From NCBI GenBank assembly GCA_003233055.1, contig QIKP01000058.1:1-64000 (forward strand): a stretch of DNA of 64,000 nucleotides, read 5' to 3'. Under the pieces are notes generated by a model, which saw nothing but the letters and a program-made list of their open reading frames with translations, did not search any database and had not been told where the DNA came from. The translations under genes and the position numbers were made by a program. The DNA comes from Planctomycetaceae bacterium. GTDB taxonomy: Bacteria; Planctomycetota; Planctomycetia; Pirellulales; Lacipirellulaceae. Below are positions 47,501 through 54,935 of this stretch, piece after piece (position 1 is the first letter of the stretch; the number at the start of each line of letters is the position of its first letter).

Positions 47501-49106
47501 CGGCGCGTGGAACTTGCACGAGGCGACCAAGGACTCGCCGCTCGATTTTTTCCTGCTCTTTTCGTCGGTCGCCGCGATACTCGGGTCACCCGGCCAGGGG
47601 AACTACGCTGCCGGCAACGCCGCGCTCGACGCGCTGGCCCACCGCCGCCGAAGCGATGGACTCCCGGCAACCAGCATCAACTGGGGGCCTTGGGCCGGCA
47701 GCGGCATGGCGGCCGATACCTTGAACGACCCGACTTTGAACGACGACCCTTCCGCCGGCATCCGCTCGCGCGGCATGGACCTGCTACCCGCCAAAGAAGG
47801 GCTAAAATTGTTGGGCCCGTTGCTCGATGCCCGTGTGACGCAGACCACCGTGATGGATGTCTATTGGGACGATCTGCTCCGTCTGCTGGGCAATCGCCGT
47901 CCCTCGCTGCTTGCCGACATTGCCGCAGAGCGTGGCGAGGCAGGCGATGGCGGTTCGCAGGTCGACCGCGCATTCCTCGATCAACTCCACGACTCGGGGC
48001 CCGACGAACGCGTCGCCTTGGTGCGTGATTATATCCAAGCGGAGCTCGCCCGCATCATGAGCTTTGAGCCCGATCAACTCGCGGTCGACCAGCCTCTCAC
48101 CACGTTCGGACTCGACTCACTCATGGCGCTGGAGCTTAAGAATAATCTCGAAGCGCGTTTGGCGTTCACCCTGCCAATGGCCAAGCTACTCGAAGGACCA
48201 AGCATCGCTTCGCTGGCGGTCGATACGGTGGAGCTTCTCTCGGGCGAAGAGGCAACCGCGGCGTCGAAGACTCCCGAAGTCTGGAATCCCCTCATTAAGC
48301 TGCGCGACGGCAGCGCCGCAGAACCGTTGATCCTGCTGCCTGCCTTGGCAGGCGATGTCAGCTGTTATGCCGAACTCGTCAAGCATCTGTCGGTCGATCG
48401 CCCGGTGATGGCCTTCCGGCCTCGCGGGATGGACGACGCCAGCCGACCCCACGCCGACATGCAAAAGCTCACCACCGACTACGCCCGGGCACTGCGCGAA
48501 ATACAGCCGAAGGGCCCCTACTACTTGGCCGCTTGGTCCGCCGGCGGTGTCGGGGCGTTTGCCCTCGCCGAGCACCTAATCCATTCGGGCGAACAGATCG
48601 GTCTACTGGCGCTGTTCGATGCACCTCTCCCTTCGATTTATCGCGATGTCGATGTCGACGACGAGGTGCAATTCCTCTGCGACATGATTCGCTTTACCAA
48701 TCGCGTTGCCGGGATTCAAATCGATGTATCGCTCGAAAAGCTCTCGCAACTCGCGCCGGAAGAACGCTTCGCCGATACGCTCCGCCAAGCCCGCGAGCAG
48801 GGGATGTTCCCACCAGGGGTCCAGGACGAATACGTTCATCGACTCGTCGCGGTCGGTGTCGGCCTGATTCTCGCCAGCAAAGGCTACCAACCGAAACCGC
48901 TCGACATCGAAATGCAACTTTTTCTACCAACCCTCCAGGGGGGCCTGGAAGACATCTCCGGTCACAAAATCCCCGAAGGGAACGGATGGGAAAACAGGGT
49001 CGGCCAAAAGACCCTCTACACCACCATCCCGGGCGACCACTTCACGATGATGACCGGGGAAGGTGCCAAAGAGATGGCGGCCGTTCTGGACCAGCTGCTG
49101 AGTTAA
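41589..49106 (+). CDS. fully reducing type I polyketide synthase with thioesterase (KS-AT-DH-psiKR-ER-KR-ACP-TE)
   Basis: The 2505-residue megasynthase has an N-terminal linker (LSPAQRRLLEQRM). KS: about 35-460, with C209, H344 and H384 (DTACSS, EAHGTGT, KANIGHTE). AT: about 580-880, with Ser678 in GHSIGE and HAFH at 778, which predicts malonyl-CoA. DH: about 945-1230, with H980 (DHQVQGSVVVP) and D1153 (HPVLGDACLQ). A structural, non-catalytic KR half spans about 1245-1490. ER: about 1505-1830 (HAGAGGVG). KR: about 1855-2035, with GGLGALG, then the Ser and the GNYAAGN Tyr/Asn. ACP: Ser2177 (GLDSLMALE). TE: Ser2317 (AWSAGG) and H2484 (GDHFTMM). No methyltransferase domain is seen. Every catalytic residue is intact, so the enzyme could act alone and repeatedly, like a fatty acid synthase, to release a saturated or hydroxylated acid. 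ATG 41589 is preferred to 41535. Confidence 0.93.
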   Translation: MSDLAQRMASLSPAQRRLLEQRMLEKRIAGQKSRAEPIAIIGMSCRFAGARNLAEYWQVIRQGIDAISEVPPSRWDLDELYDPTGTQSGKMFTKWGGFIDGIDQFDPQFFGITPREAARMDPQQRLLLEVSWEVMENAGRPADQMAGSKTAVYVGIGSTDYSKVPSQLADYYHHIDAHVGTGNALSIAANRISYVYDFHGPSAAVDTACSSASLAVHLGVESLRRKECSAALVGGVNAIITPETTIAFSKARMLSPEGKLRPFDAGANGYVRGEGCGMLFLKRLADAEKDGDQVLAIIRATSVNQDGRTSGISAPNGRSQQECIRAAMAQAGVTPADISYIEAHGTGTQLGDPIEMQALTELFPKGEGAESPLYVTSVKANIGHTETAAGVAGLIKTLLLMQHEQIAPQLHFRSLNPHISLEGSRIVLPTETIPWPSSKGRRLAGVSSYGFGGTNTHLLIEAPAQVASVPRSPAAPLVSEQNGDFDSLDPTTTQHHVLKLTGRSSAAVEERAAALATFLSENGDAEVADVCFSANTSQADFNHRAAVVGDSVEGLAQSLAQLAAGKKGPTLQRGQVQGIARPKVAMLFTGQGSQYPQMGRALYQTEPVFREAIDQCDTLLRKGSAESLLSILFPKTDEQAELIHKTLYTQPALFAIEYATARLWQSWGVEPSLLLGHSIGEYVAATIAGCMTLEEGLLLLAERARLMQQISKPGKMAVLFAPEAKVAPKLAGKSEKVAIAALNGPENTVISGDADEIDRLVQEFESDGIGVQPLTVSHAFHSPHMDEMLDAFEQFASKIEFQPPKIGLISNRTGQLMKEAPTARYWRDHVRGSVRFREGVERLAEAKMAILLEVGPSATLLGMARRCVPDFEVASIASLRKGQEADQTMASAVSQLYVAGGKLDWRSRHRHAPRKRLLLPNYPFHRNRYWFDVDKSVGRSGSRRTGVGHPLLGCRVPSVWTSKVYETVIDAHAPPFLSDHQVQGSVVVPGSAFLEQGLAAARETFGEGCHALQEVSVQAALFLSEEGARLVQVAVEPEAGGRSEMESYSSPADADEPTWSLHATASLVHESQLRSDAAPQPIDLAALRSRVNDRKTREEFYQIIADRGLVYGPQFQVLGGVERTPTEALSTIEAHELVTADLGKYQLHPVLGDACLQTLASTVPLEEDGSYSPYTYMPVAFRQVKVLKRIEDLDEPVYCYAIRRSEASGPSPETVQSDVYLVDGAGNVLVEMLGVQVQRIGRGTAGTTSRKPADWLYRVGWKESPLSGSGQGRLDDGTWLIFADQQGTGEALAARLTAENRAVLLVRPGKEFRLQSGVAAGTLATATFDPADEQQLGELLAKVSTKKAPLAGIVHLWSLDIEEPTTRSQAEGAWRESSRLGVGSALLTIKQLARCGQATMPRLWLVTAGAQATEENAATAVLQSPMVGLARVATIEQTELRPTHVDLAIDSECDRRADQLFAELGAIDPTDRQIAYRDGRRIVARLEPDTSLREAIANDPAVEGATGGSVFQLRITNTGSFDALKYLPVERKVPGPGEIEIAVEATGLNFSDVLKALGLYPGIKDEIVPLGIEASGVVTAVGEGVERFQVGDEVMGVAPYAFASHANTRDYMVVPKPKSITHDEACTIPITFLTAYYGLVQLAQTGRGERVLIHAGAGGVGLAAIQICQHLGAEVFATAGSDEKRDFLRSLGVEHVYNSRTLDFAEEILADTNREGIDVVLNSLPGEAITKSLSILRAHGRFLEIGKIDIYQNRKLGLLPFQDNLSYHAIDLDRILRDRPEMVRGLYDKVMQHFEAGDYKPALHTRFRRDQTIDAFRYMSQRKNIGKVVVAIGAATGGPASADRELPPKNALSMVRADGAYLITGGLGALGQQVAHWLADQGASTLVLMSRSKPSEEQLQNLEPLRAQGVRIIFLRSDVVDAVRLERGLAKLPDDLPPLRGVIHAAGVLADGVLADMSLDQLDKAMLPKTLGAWNLHEATKDSPLDFFLLFSSVAAILGSPGQGNYAAGNAALDALAHRRRSDGLPATSINWGPWAGSGMAADTLNDPTLNDDPSAGIRSRGMDLLPAKEGLKLLGPLLDARVTQTTVMDVYWDDLLRLLGNRRPSLLADIAAERGEAGDGGSQVDRAFLDQLHDSGPDERVALVRDYIQAELARIMSFEPDQLAVDQPLTTFGLDSLMALELKNNLEARLAFTLPMAKLLEGPSIASLAVDTVELLSGEEATAASKTPEVWNPLIKLRDGSAAEPLILLPALAGDVSCYAELVKHLSVDRPVMAFRPRGMDDASRPHADMQKLTTDYARALREIQPKGPYYLAAWSAGGVGAFALAEHLIHSGEQIGLLALFDAPLPSIYRDVDVDDEVQFLCDMIRFTNRVAGIQIDVSLEKLSQLAPEERFADTLRQAREQGMFPPGVQDEYVHRLVAVGVGLILASKGYQPKPLDIEMQLFLPTLQGGLEDISGHKIPEGNGWENRVGQKTLYTTIPGDHFTMMTGEGAKEMAAVLDQLLS

Positions 49107-49120
49107 AGTACCCCTGCACG

Positions 49121-49190
49121 GCGAGTAGGTTGGGCTTCCAGCCCGACGTTTTTTTGCAACCGTTCACAAGTCAAACGAGAGAACCACGAA
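49121..49190. repeat. 70-base direct repeat, copy A
   Basis: Begins GCGAGTAGGTTGGGC and ends GAGAACCACGAA, with an internal T7 run. It lies 15 bases after the PKS stop and differs from copy B at one base (position 10). Confidence 0.9.
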
Positions 49191-49428
49191 GGAAAGGAAT
49201 AGCCGCAGATACGCGCAGATGATTGTTTTGTTGGTTCCACGCAACTCGTTGCATCGAGACTTCGCGTGAGAGGAGCCAAGGAGAGGAACACTAATTTTCA
49301 CTAATTTTCACTCATCCAATTAGCGTTGATTAGTGAAGATTAGCGTTCTTCCATCAGAACATCCTCGCTGATCTGCGTCCAATTATTTTCTTCCTTTGCG
49401 CCTCACGCGAAGGCGCAAAGAAACAGGG

Positions 49429-49498
49429 GCGAGTAGGCTGGGCTTCCAGCCCGACGTTTTTTTGCAACCGTTCACAAGTCAAACGAGAGAACCACGAA
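49429..49498. repeat. 70-base direct repeat, copy B
   Basis: Second copy, 308 bases downstream of copy A and in the same orientation, 69 of 70 bases identical. Such near identity implies a recent duplication or gene conversion. Confidence 0.9.
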
Positions 49499-49561
49499 TT
49501 TTACGAATCCAACGAATCTTGATCGCTTGCGATTATTTGTCCGGATTCTGCGGGTGGTTAC

Positions 49562-50086
49562 CTAAGAAGGAGGCGAGATCCCCTCAGTAACGTCTATCGT
49601 GTATTTCCACCGCATCGTCGCGGGAACCGAAATCCCGGCCGCCTCCGAGTGCAATACCGTTAGGCCTAAGTCCTTCTGCTGCACAACCGTTTCGGGTAAA
49701 TCGGCCTCCAACCGTATCCTCTCTCCGCCGGGAAGCCGTTCGTAGCCAATCGCTTCGGGGACCGGCCTCCTCGCGACGCGGGCAGCGACGTCGAAAGTAA
49801 GCTTGCCCGATGCGGTCGTCTCGACGCTCATCGACCAATGAACGCCGGCACCGGCACCACTCAAGAAGAGCACCGGCGGTTCGCCATCGGTCTGCTGCTG
49901 GTGAAGCTCTTGGAAGACCGGTTGGCCGGGAAGCATCGATCGGGATTGCCACGCGGCGTGACCGTTGTTGCCGATCACGAGGTAAATCTGGTGGCCGTAC
50001 CGATCGCCTAACCACTCAAAGACCGCGCGGACACCGACGCCTTGGGAGCTGACCGATTCGATTGGGACCACGTCGCTACTCGCCAT
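49562..50086 (-). CDS. hypothetical protein coupled to prfB
   Basis: From ATG 50086 the product is 174 residues, mixed alpha/beta in character, with GVRAVFEWLGDRYGHQIYLV near the N terminus and later ADLPETVVQQKDLGLTVLHSEAAG. No signal peptide or membrane helix is seen and no family was recognised. The start overlaps the last 11 bases of prfB on the same strand, so it is likely to be translated with RF2. Amino-acid composition is natural, unlike the shadow frames around it. Confidence 0.65.
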   Translation of the reverse strand: MASSDVVPIESVSSQGVGVRAVFEWLGDRYGHQIYLVIGNNGHAAWQSRSMLPGQPVFQELHQQQTDGEPPVLFLSGAGAGVHWSMSVETTASGKLTFDVAARVARRPVPEAIGYERLPGGERIRLEADLPETVVQQKDLGLTVLHSEAAGISVPATMRWKYTIDVTEGISPPS

Positions 50087-51192
50087 CGTCTTCCACCGGT
50101 TGCCCGGCGCGCCAGCGGAGCGTGGAGTCGAGGAAGCCCTGAATGTCGCCATCCAAGACGGCATGAAAATTGCCTCTTTGATACTTCGTGCGCGTATCCT
50201 TCACGCGTTGGTCTGGATGAAGAAAGTAATTACGAATTTGCGAGCCGAAGCCGGTTTTCGCCTGTTGGTTGTACTTGATCGCCTCGGCTGCTTCCCGTTT
50301 CTCCTCTTCCATTCGGGCGAGACGTGCTCGGAGCATTTTCCAGGCGGTAGCACGATTTTTGTGCTGCGACCGTTCGTTTTGGCAAGTGACAACGATGCCG
50401 CTCGGCTCGTGCGTGAGACGGATCGCGGAGTCGGTCTTGTTGACATGCTGCCCGCCCGCACCGCTCGCGCGGTAGGTATCGGTCCGGACGTCCGACTCGT
50501 CGATATCGATAGCGACCGAATCAGAAATCTCTGGCGAGACATCGACCGCTGCGAAGCTCGTCTGCCGTTTACCTTCGGAGTTGAATGGGCTGATTCGCAC
50601 CAAGCGGTGCATGCCGGTCTCGCCACGCAGGTAGCCATACGCCATCGGGCCCCGGACGGCAATCGTGGCGTTGTTGATGCCAGCTTCCTCGTTCCCTTGC
50701 CGATCGATCATCTCGCATTTGTAGTCGTTTTTCTGCGCCCACTGAATATACATCCGCAGGAGCATCTCGGCCCAGTCATTGGCGTCGGTTCCCCCATCCC
50801 TGGCGTGGATGGTGATGATGGCCCCGGTCCCATCATGCTGGCCCGAGAGCAGCGCGCTCAGCTTGAGTTTTTCGAGAATCGCTTCAATGCGCGCGACCTC
50901 GGCGGGGACTTCGTCGGCAAACGAGTCGTCCTCCTCGGCCATCTCGACCATGGCGGAGAGGTCCTCGGCGGCGGCCATCGCTTCGTCAAGCGGCGCGACT
51001 ACCGCGGTGAGGCTCTTCAGTTCGCCAATGGTCTCCTGGGCCGCCTCTTGGTTATTCCAAAAGTCGGGCTGCCCTTGCTCCGCCTCGATAGCGACAATGC
51101 GATCCTTCTTGCCAGCGTAGTCAAAGAGAGTCCCGGAGCAACGTCAGGGCCTCGTGAAGGGTGGCGGTTCGGTCGATGAATTCCTTTTCCAT
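50076..51192 (-). CDS. prfB: peptide chain release factor 2 (programmed +1 frameshift)
   Basis: RF2 ends translation at UGA and UAA. The gene begins at ATG 51192 and reads 23 codons (MEKEFIDRTATLHEALTLLRDSL) to an in-frame TGA at 51121-51123. A +1 slip on CTT-TGA-C continues the protein as DYAGKKDRIVAIEAEQGQPDFW, the family sequence, to the stop at 50076, giving 371 residues. The stop-codon recognition tripeptide SPF lies at 201-203 and GGQ at 246-248 (GGQHVN). Without the frameshift only a fragment from ATG 50978 would be read, so an annotation starting there is truncated. The leftward hypothetical gene overlaps its end. Confidence 0.95.
51120..51126 (-). promoter_or_regulatory. programmed +1 frameshift site of prfB (CTTTGAC)
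   Basis: On the minus strand CTT TGA C reproduces the conserved RF2 slip sequence. RF2 shortage slows reading of the UGA and favours the shift, so RF2 controls its own level. The Shine-Dalgarno-like stimulator AGGGGG found upstream in E. coli is absent; the preceding bases are CTCCGGGACTCT. Confidence 0.93.
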
Positions 51193-51337
51193 AGGGATCT
51201 CGAATGGTCTCGACGAGTAAAGGAAGTTGCGGAAGCGGAAGAATTTACGAAAGGGGAACCTGAATTATACGCCTCCATCGCATGCTGGGCGAGGGCGGGG
51301 CGTTGCTAGCGGCCGAGTACCGACTTATGCTGCGAGC

Positions 51338-52459
51338 ATGTCCCGCGTTGTTCTCGCGATGAGTGGTGGAGTTGATTCGAGCGTGGCGGCCCATTTGCTT
51401 CTCGAAGCGGGCTACCAGGTGGTTGGCGTCTTCATGCGCCATGGCGAACAATCCCCGGCAACCTGCGACGCCCCCCGATCCGACCAAGTTGACTCGGGAC
51501 TGCCTGTTCTCCCCCTCGCTCCGCGCCTCGACCACAAGCAGGGCTGTTGCACGGCGGCCGATGCGGAAGACGCGCGCCGGGTGGCCGATCGGCTCGCGAT
51601 TCCGTTCTACGCGATCGATCTGAATCAAGAGTTTGGCCGGATCATGGATTACTTCGCCGACGAGTACGCGCGTGGTCGGACCCCTAACCCTTGCGTCCAG
51701 TGCAACCACTGGATCAAGTTTGGAAAACTGTTTGACTACGCCGACTCCGTAGAGGCCCAGTTTGTCGCGACGGGGCACTATGCCCGACTGGAACAGCACA
51801 AAGGCGAGCCCGCGCTACTGCGAGGCGTCGACGACTCCAAGGACCAATCGTATGCCCTCTTTGGTATTCGGAGCCAGTATCTTGGACGCATGCTATTGCC
51901 CGTCGGAGGGTACGAAAAAACGGCGATTCGTACGATGGCGACTCGTTTGGGGATGAACGTCGCGGAAAAAAAAGAGAGCCAAGAAATTTGTTTTGTCACC
52001 AGCGGACGGTACGACCAATTCGTCAAACGCCGACGAGGGATTTCTTCGCCTGGAGAGTTGGTCACCACCGCGGGTGAAGTCGTCGGTACCCACGAAGGGA
52101 TCGAAGGTTTCACCGTCGGTCAGCGGAAGGGACTGGGCGTCGCGCTCGGAGAGCGGAAATTTGTCGTCCGGATCGAGCCCGAGACGAGCCGCGTGGTGCT
52201 CGGCGACCGCGACGAGCTGGGGGGAACCGAACTCACGGCCAACCAGACCAACTGGCTCGCCCAGGTGCCGGTCGGCGAGCCTCTTCGTGGGCTGGCACAA
52301 ATTCGCTACAACGCCACGGCAGCCCCCGCCGAGTTCACCCGTTTGCCAGACGATCGCTTGCAAGTCAAATTCGACGAACCCCAATTCGCCATCGCTCCCG
52401 GGCAGGCGGTCGTCTGCTACGACGGCGACCGCGTCCTCGGCGGCGGCTGGATCGAATGA
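51338..52459 (+). CDS. mnmA: tRNA-specific 2-thiouridylase
   Basis: The 373-residue enzyme puts sulfur on U34 of tRNA-Lys, -Glu and -Gln. It has the PP-loop [15 protein letters not shown] at the N terminus, catalytic Cys in NPCVQCN, and the second Cys in ESQEICFV. A segment of about 30 residues between GVFMRHGEQ and [16 protein letters not shown] is longer than usual. ATG 51338 fits the family start. It overlaps the next gene by four bases (ATGA). Confidence 0.95.
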   Translation: MSRVVLAMSGGVDSSVAAHLLLEAGYQVVGVFMRHGEQSPATCDAPRSDQVDSGLPVLPLAPRLDHKQGCCTAADAEDARRVADRLAIPFYAIDLNQEFGRIMDYFADEYARGRTPNPCVQCNHWIKFGKLFDYADSVEAQFVATGHYARLEQHKGEPALLRGVDDSKDQSYALFGIRSQYLGRMLLPVGGYEKTAIRTMATRLGMNVAEKKESQEICFVTSGRYDQFVKRRRGISSPGELVTTAGEVVGTHEGIEGFTVGQRKGLGVALGERKFVVRIEPETSRVVLGDRDELGGTELTANQTNWLAQVPVGEPLRGLAQIRYNATAAPAEFTRLPDDRLQVKFDEPQFAIAPGQAVVCYDGDRVLGGGWIE

Positions 52460-54558
52460 CGAAGCCCTCTTCCCCTATCCCCCTTTGTCTCATGCCCAAT
52501 CGCCTCGCAGACGAAACTTCGCCCTACCTTCTCCAGCACCAGGACAACCCGGTCGATTGGTATCCGTGGGGGCCCGAGGCGCTAACGCGCTCGCGAGACG
52601 AGCAGAAACCGATCTTTCTCTCGATCGGCTACTCGTCGTGCCATTGGTGCCATGTGATGGAGCACGAGAGTTTTGAGAATCCGACCCTCGCCGCGGTCAT
52701 GAACGAGCAATTCGTTTGCATCAAAGTCGATCGGGAAGAGCGCCCCGACCTGGACCAAATTTACATGAACGCCGTGCAGTTGATGACTGGCCAGGGGGGC
52801 TGGCCGATGAGCGTTTTTTTAACACCCGACTTGGAGCCTTTCTATGGTGGCACCTACTGGCCGCCGGCCGCGTCGCGCGGGATGCCAGGGTTTGACCAGG
52901 TGCTTCACGCCGCCCACGATGCCTGGAGCCAGCGCCGCGATCAGGTCCTCGCCGGCGCTCGTGAAATGACTTCGGAACTTCGGCAACTCACCAGCAAGGG
53001 AACCGACGGTGCCGAGGTCGCGTTGGACGACCAACTGCTCCACGCGGCGGCCCATATCTTGGACCGAAATTTCGATCCCACCTACGGCGGGTTTGGCCAA
53101 GCCCCCAAGTTTCCCCACACGGCCGAGCTACAACTCCTCCTGCGATGGTGGCAACGAACGGGCAACGACCAGTGGCTCGACCGAGTTTGCCTGTCGCTCG
53201 ACCGAATGGCTGCCGGCGGGATTTATGATCACCTGGGGGGCGGATTCGCACGCTACAGCGTCGACGCCGGCTGGCTCGTGCCGCACTTCGAGAAGATGCT
53301 CTACGACAATGCGATGCTCTCGAATCTCTATGTCGAAGCCTTTCTCGCCACCGGCAACGCCAACTACCGCCGGGTGGCCTGCGAAACGCTCGACTACGTG
53401 CTTCGCGACATGACCGACGCCCAAGGCGGATTCTACAGTGCCGAGGACGCCGATAGCGAAGGGGTGGAAGGGAAGTTTTCTACTTGGTCGTCCACAGAAA
53501 TCAACGCGATCCTTGGCAACGAACGGGGGACCACCTTTTGCCGCGTCTACGACGTGACCGACGCGGGCAACTACGAAGGAAAAAACATTCTGCATCTTCC
53601 CAAAACGATCGCTCAGGCCGCCCAGGTGTTGGGGCGCGACGAGGACGAACTTGCGGACGAATTGGCGGCAAGTCGCGAAGAGCTTTTCGCGGAGCGTGCC
53701 AAAAGAGTCCGTCCCGGACTCGACGACAAAGTCCTGGTGGCGTGGAATGGGCTCATGATCGATGCGATGGCCCGGGCAGGGGCTGCGCTCGGGGAGGCAA
53801 GATTCGTCGAAGCAGCACGGCGGGCCGCCGACTTCCTTCTCGAAAAGATGGTTCCGGAACCAGGGAAGCTATTGCATACCTGCCGCGGCTCGGTTGCCAA
53901 GCTAAACGCCTACCTCGACGATTACACCACGCTAGCCAACTCTTTGGTGAGCCTGTACGAAGTGACCTTGGACGAAACCTACCTGACCCGGGCGGTCGAG
54001 TTCGTCGACACGGTTCTCGCTCGGTTCGGCGACGAGGCAACTCCTGGATTCTTTTTCACCGCCGACACGCACGAAGAGTTGCTTACCCGAACAAAAGACT
54101 ATACCGACAACGCCACGCCAGGCGGCAACTCGATGGCGGTCATGGCGTTGGTGCGGCTCGGAAAACTGCTGGGGAGAACCGACTACCTCGACGCCGCGCA
54201 TCGCACGCTCGAAGCGGCCGCCCCGTTGATGCAGCAAATTCCTATGGGAACCGGGCAAATGCTGCTGGCGCTCGACCTATGGTTGGGACCGACGCCAGAG
54301 CTGGTATTGGTTGGCGATGGCGCACGAGAGTTCGCCAGTAGCGTCCACAAGCAGTTTCTACCTCGTCGCACGATGACCGCCCGTGAAGATGCCAGCGCCA
54401 TGGGAACACCGGTCGATCGTGCATTTGAGGGGCGCGCCGCGGAGAAGGGCAAGCCAGCGCTCTACGTCTGCGAGAATCAAAATTGTCAGGCACCGATTAT
54501 TGGAGAGATCGCGATCAAGAAGGCGATTAGGGATCTCGCCACGATTCCAGACAGATAA
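52456..54558 (+). CDS. thioredoxin-fold protein of the DUF255 / YyaL (SSP411-like) family
   Basis: The 700-residue protein begins with a thioredoxin-like domain (to about 175) that carries [15 protein letters not shown] and [14 protein letters not shown], the family hallmarks. An alpha/alpha toroid like that of N-acylglucosamine epimerases follows ([34 protein letters not shown]). The name 'spermatogenesis-associated protein 20' belongs to the animal homologue; its bacterial function is unknown, though redox or sugar-related roles have been proposed. An internal ATG at 52492 is the likely true start of the conserved part ([17 protein letters not shown]). It is coupled to mnmA. Confidence 0.9.
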   Translation: MTKPSSPIPLCLMPNRLADETSPYLLQHQDNPVDWYPWGPEALTRSRDEQKPIFLSIGYSSCHWCHVMEHESFENPTLAAVMNEQFVCIKVDREERPDLDQIYMNAVQLMTGQGGWPMSVFLTPDLEPFYGGTYWPPAASRGMPGFDQVLHAAHDAWSQRRDQVLAGAREMTSELRQLTSKGTDGAEVALDDQLLHAAAHILDRNFDPTYGGFGQAPKFPHTAELQLLLRWWQRTGNDQWLDRVCLSLDRMAAGGIYDHLGGGFARYSVDAGWLVPHFEKMLYDNAMLSNLYVEAFLATGNANYRRVACETLDYVLRDMTDAQGGFYSAEDADSEGVEGKFSTWSSTEINAILGNERGTTFCRVYDVTDAGNYEGKNILHLPKTIAQAAQVLGRDEDELADELAASREELFAERAKRVRPGLDDKVLVAWNGLMIDAMARAGAALGEARFVEAARRAADFLLEKMVPEPGKLLHTCRGSVAKLNAYLDDYTTLANSLVSLYEVTLDETYLTRAVEFVDTVLARFGDEATPGFFFTADTHEELLTRTKDYTDNATPGGNSMAVMALVRLGKLLGRTDYLDAAHRTLEAAAPLMQQIPMGTGQMLLALDLWLGPTPELVLVGDGAREFASSVHKQFLPRRTMTAREDASAMGTPVDRAFEGRAAEKGKPALYVCENQNCQAPIIGEIAIKKAIRDLATIPDR

Positions 54559-54581
54559 GGCGAAAATTGGTTCTTCCGCTC

Positions 54582-54914
54582 TTATTTCTCCGCCAGTAGT
54601 TTTTCCAATCGGTCGATCTGCTGCTGGCTTTGGGCGATCAACTCGCGAAGCACTAAGATTTTGCTGTCGATCTGACCATGCACCTCGCGATTCATTTCGG
54701 CGAGCTCGACCTGCTGTCGATCAATCCTCGCACTCGCGTCGGCTTTCGCTCCGGACCATTTGCTGTCGGGACGGGGCTGCACGACGAGCGGGCGGTTGTC
54801 GTACCGCTTGCGACTGCGGCCAATGTGCTTGTAGGTGCGTCGTATCAGGAGGGTCGTCAACAGGGCAATCCCTGCGATGAACATCACGATCGGTCCCAAC
54901 TGGGTGGCTAACAT
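54582..54914 (-). CDS. small membrane protein with coiled coil
   Basis: The 110-residue product has one N-terminal helix (LGPIVMFIAGIALLTTLLI) followed by basic residues (RRTYKHIGRSRKRYDNRP) and a C-terminal coiled coil (about 65-110; QVELAEMNREVHGQIDSKILVLRELIAQSQQQIDRLEKLL). Topology is inside-facing for the coiled coil by the positive-inside rule. Function unknown; it may scaffold something at the membrane. It precedes larC-type genes in neither order clearly, being downstream of larC by 21 bases on the opposite side of its stop. Confidence 0.75.
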   Translation of the reverse strand: MLATQLGPIVMFIAGIALLTTLLIRRTYKHIGRSRKRYDNRPLVVQPRPDSKWSGAKADASARIDRQQVELAEMNREVHGQIDSKILVLRELIAQSQQQIDRLEKLLAEK

Positions 54915-54935
54915 CGCTTTACCCTTCTTCCTCCG

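Larger units (their letters stand above)
49107..49561. other. 455-base repeat-rich spacer without genes
   Basis: This holds two 70-base direct repeats (49121-49190, 49429-49498), a 10-base tandem repeat CTAATTTTCA at 49291-49310, and AT-rich fragments with the words 'GATTAGTGAAGATTAGCG' and 'CACGCGAAGGCGCAAAG' that resemble interspersed decayed repeats. Short open frames inside the 70-base repeats encode the same peptide twice and are not genes. Confidence 0.6.

Noticed and set aside
49103-49590. Two short frames encoding the same RLGFQPDVFLQPF peptide
   Set aside because: They are created by the 70-base direct repeats and have no other support.
50076-50978. prfB starting at ATG 50978
   Set aside because: This start omits the N-terminal domain; the leader and CTTTGAC slip site upstream restore the full family length.
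54582-54914. Assigning the small coiled-coil membrane protein to the LarC pathway because it lies 21 bases away
   Set aside because: Although on the same strand and just downstream of larC, it shows no family link to nickel-cofactor proteins; proximity alone is not enough.
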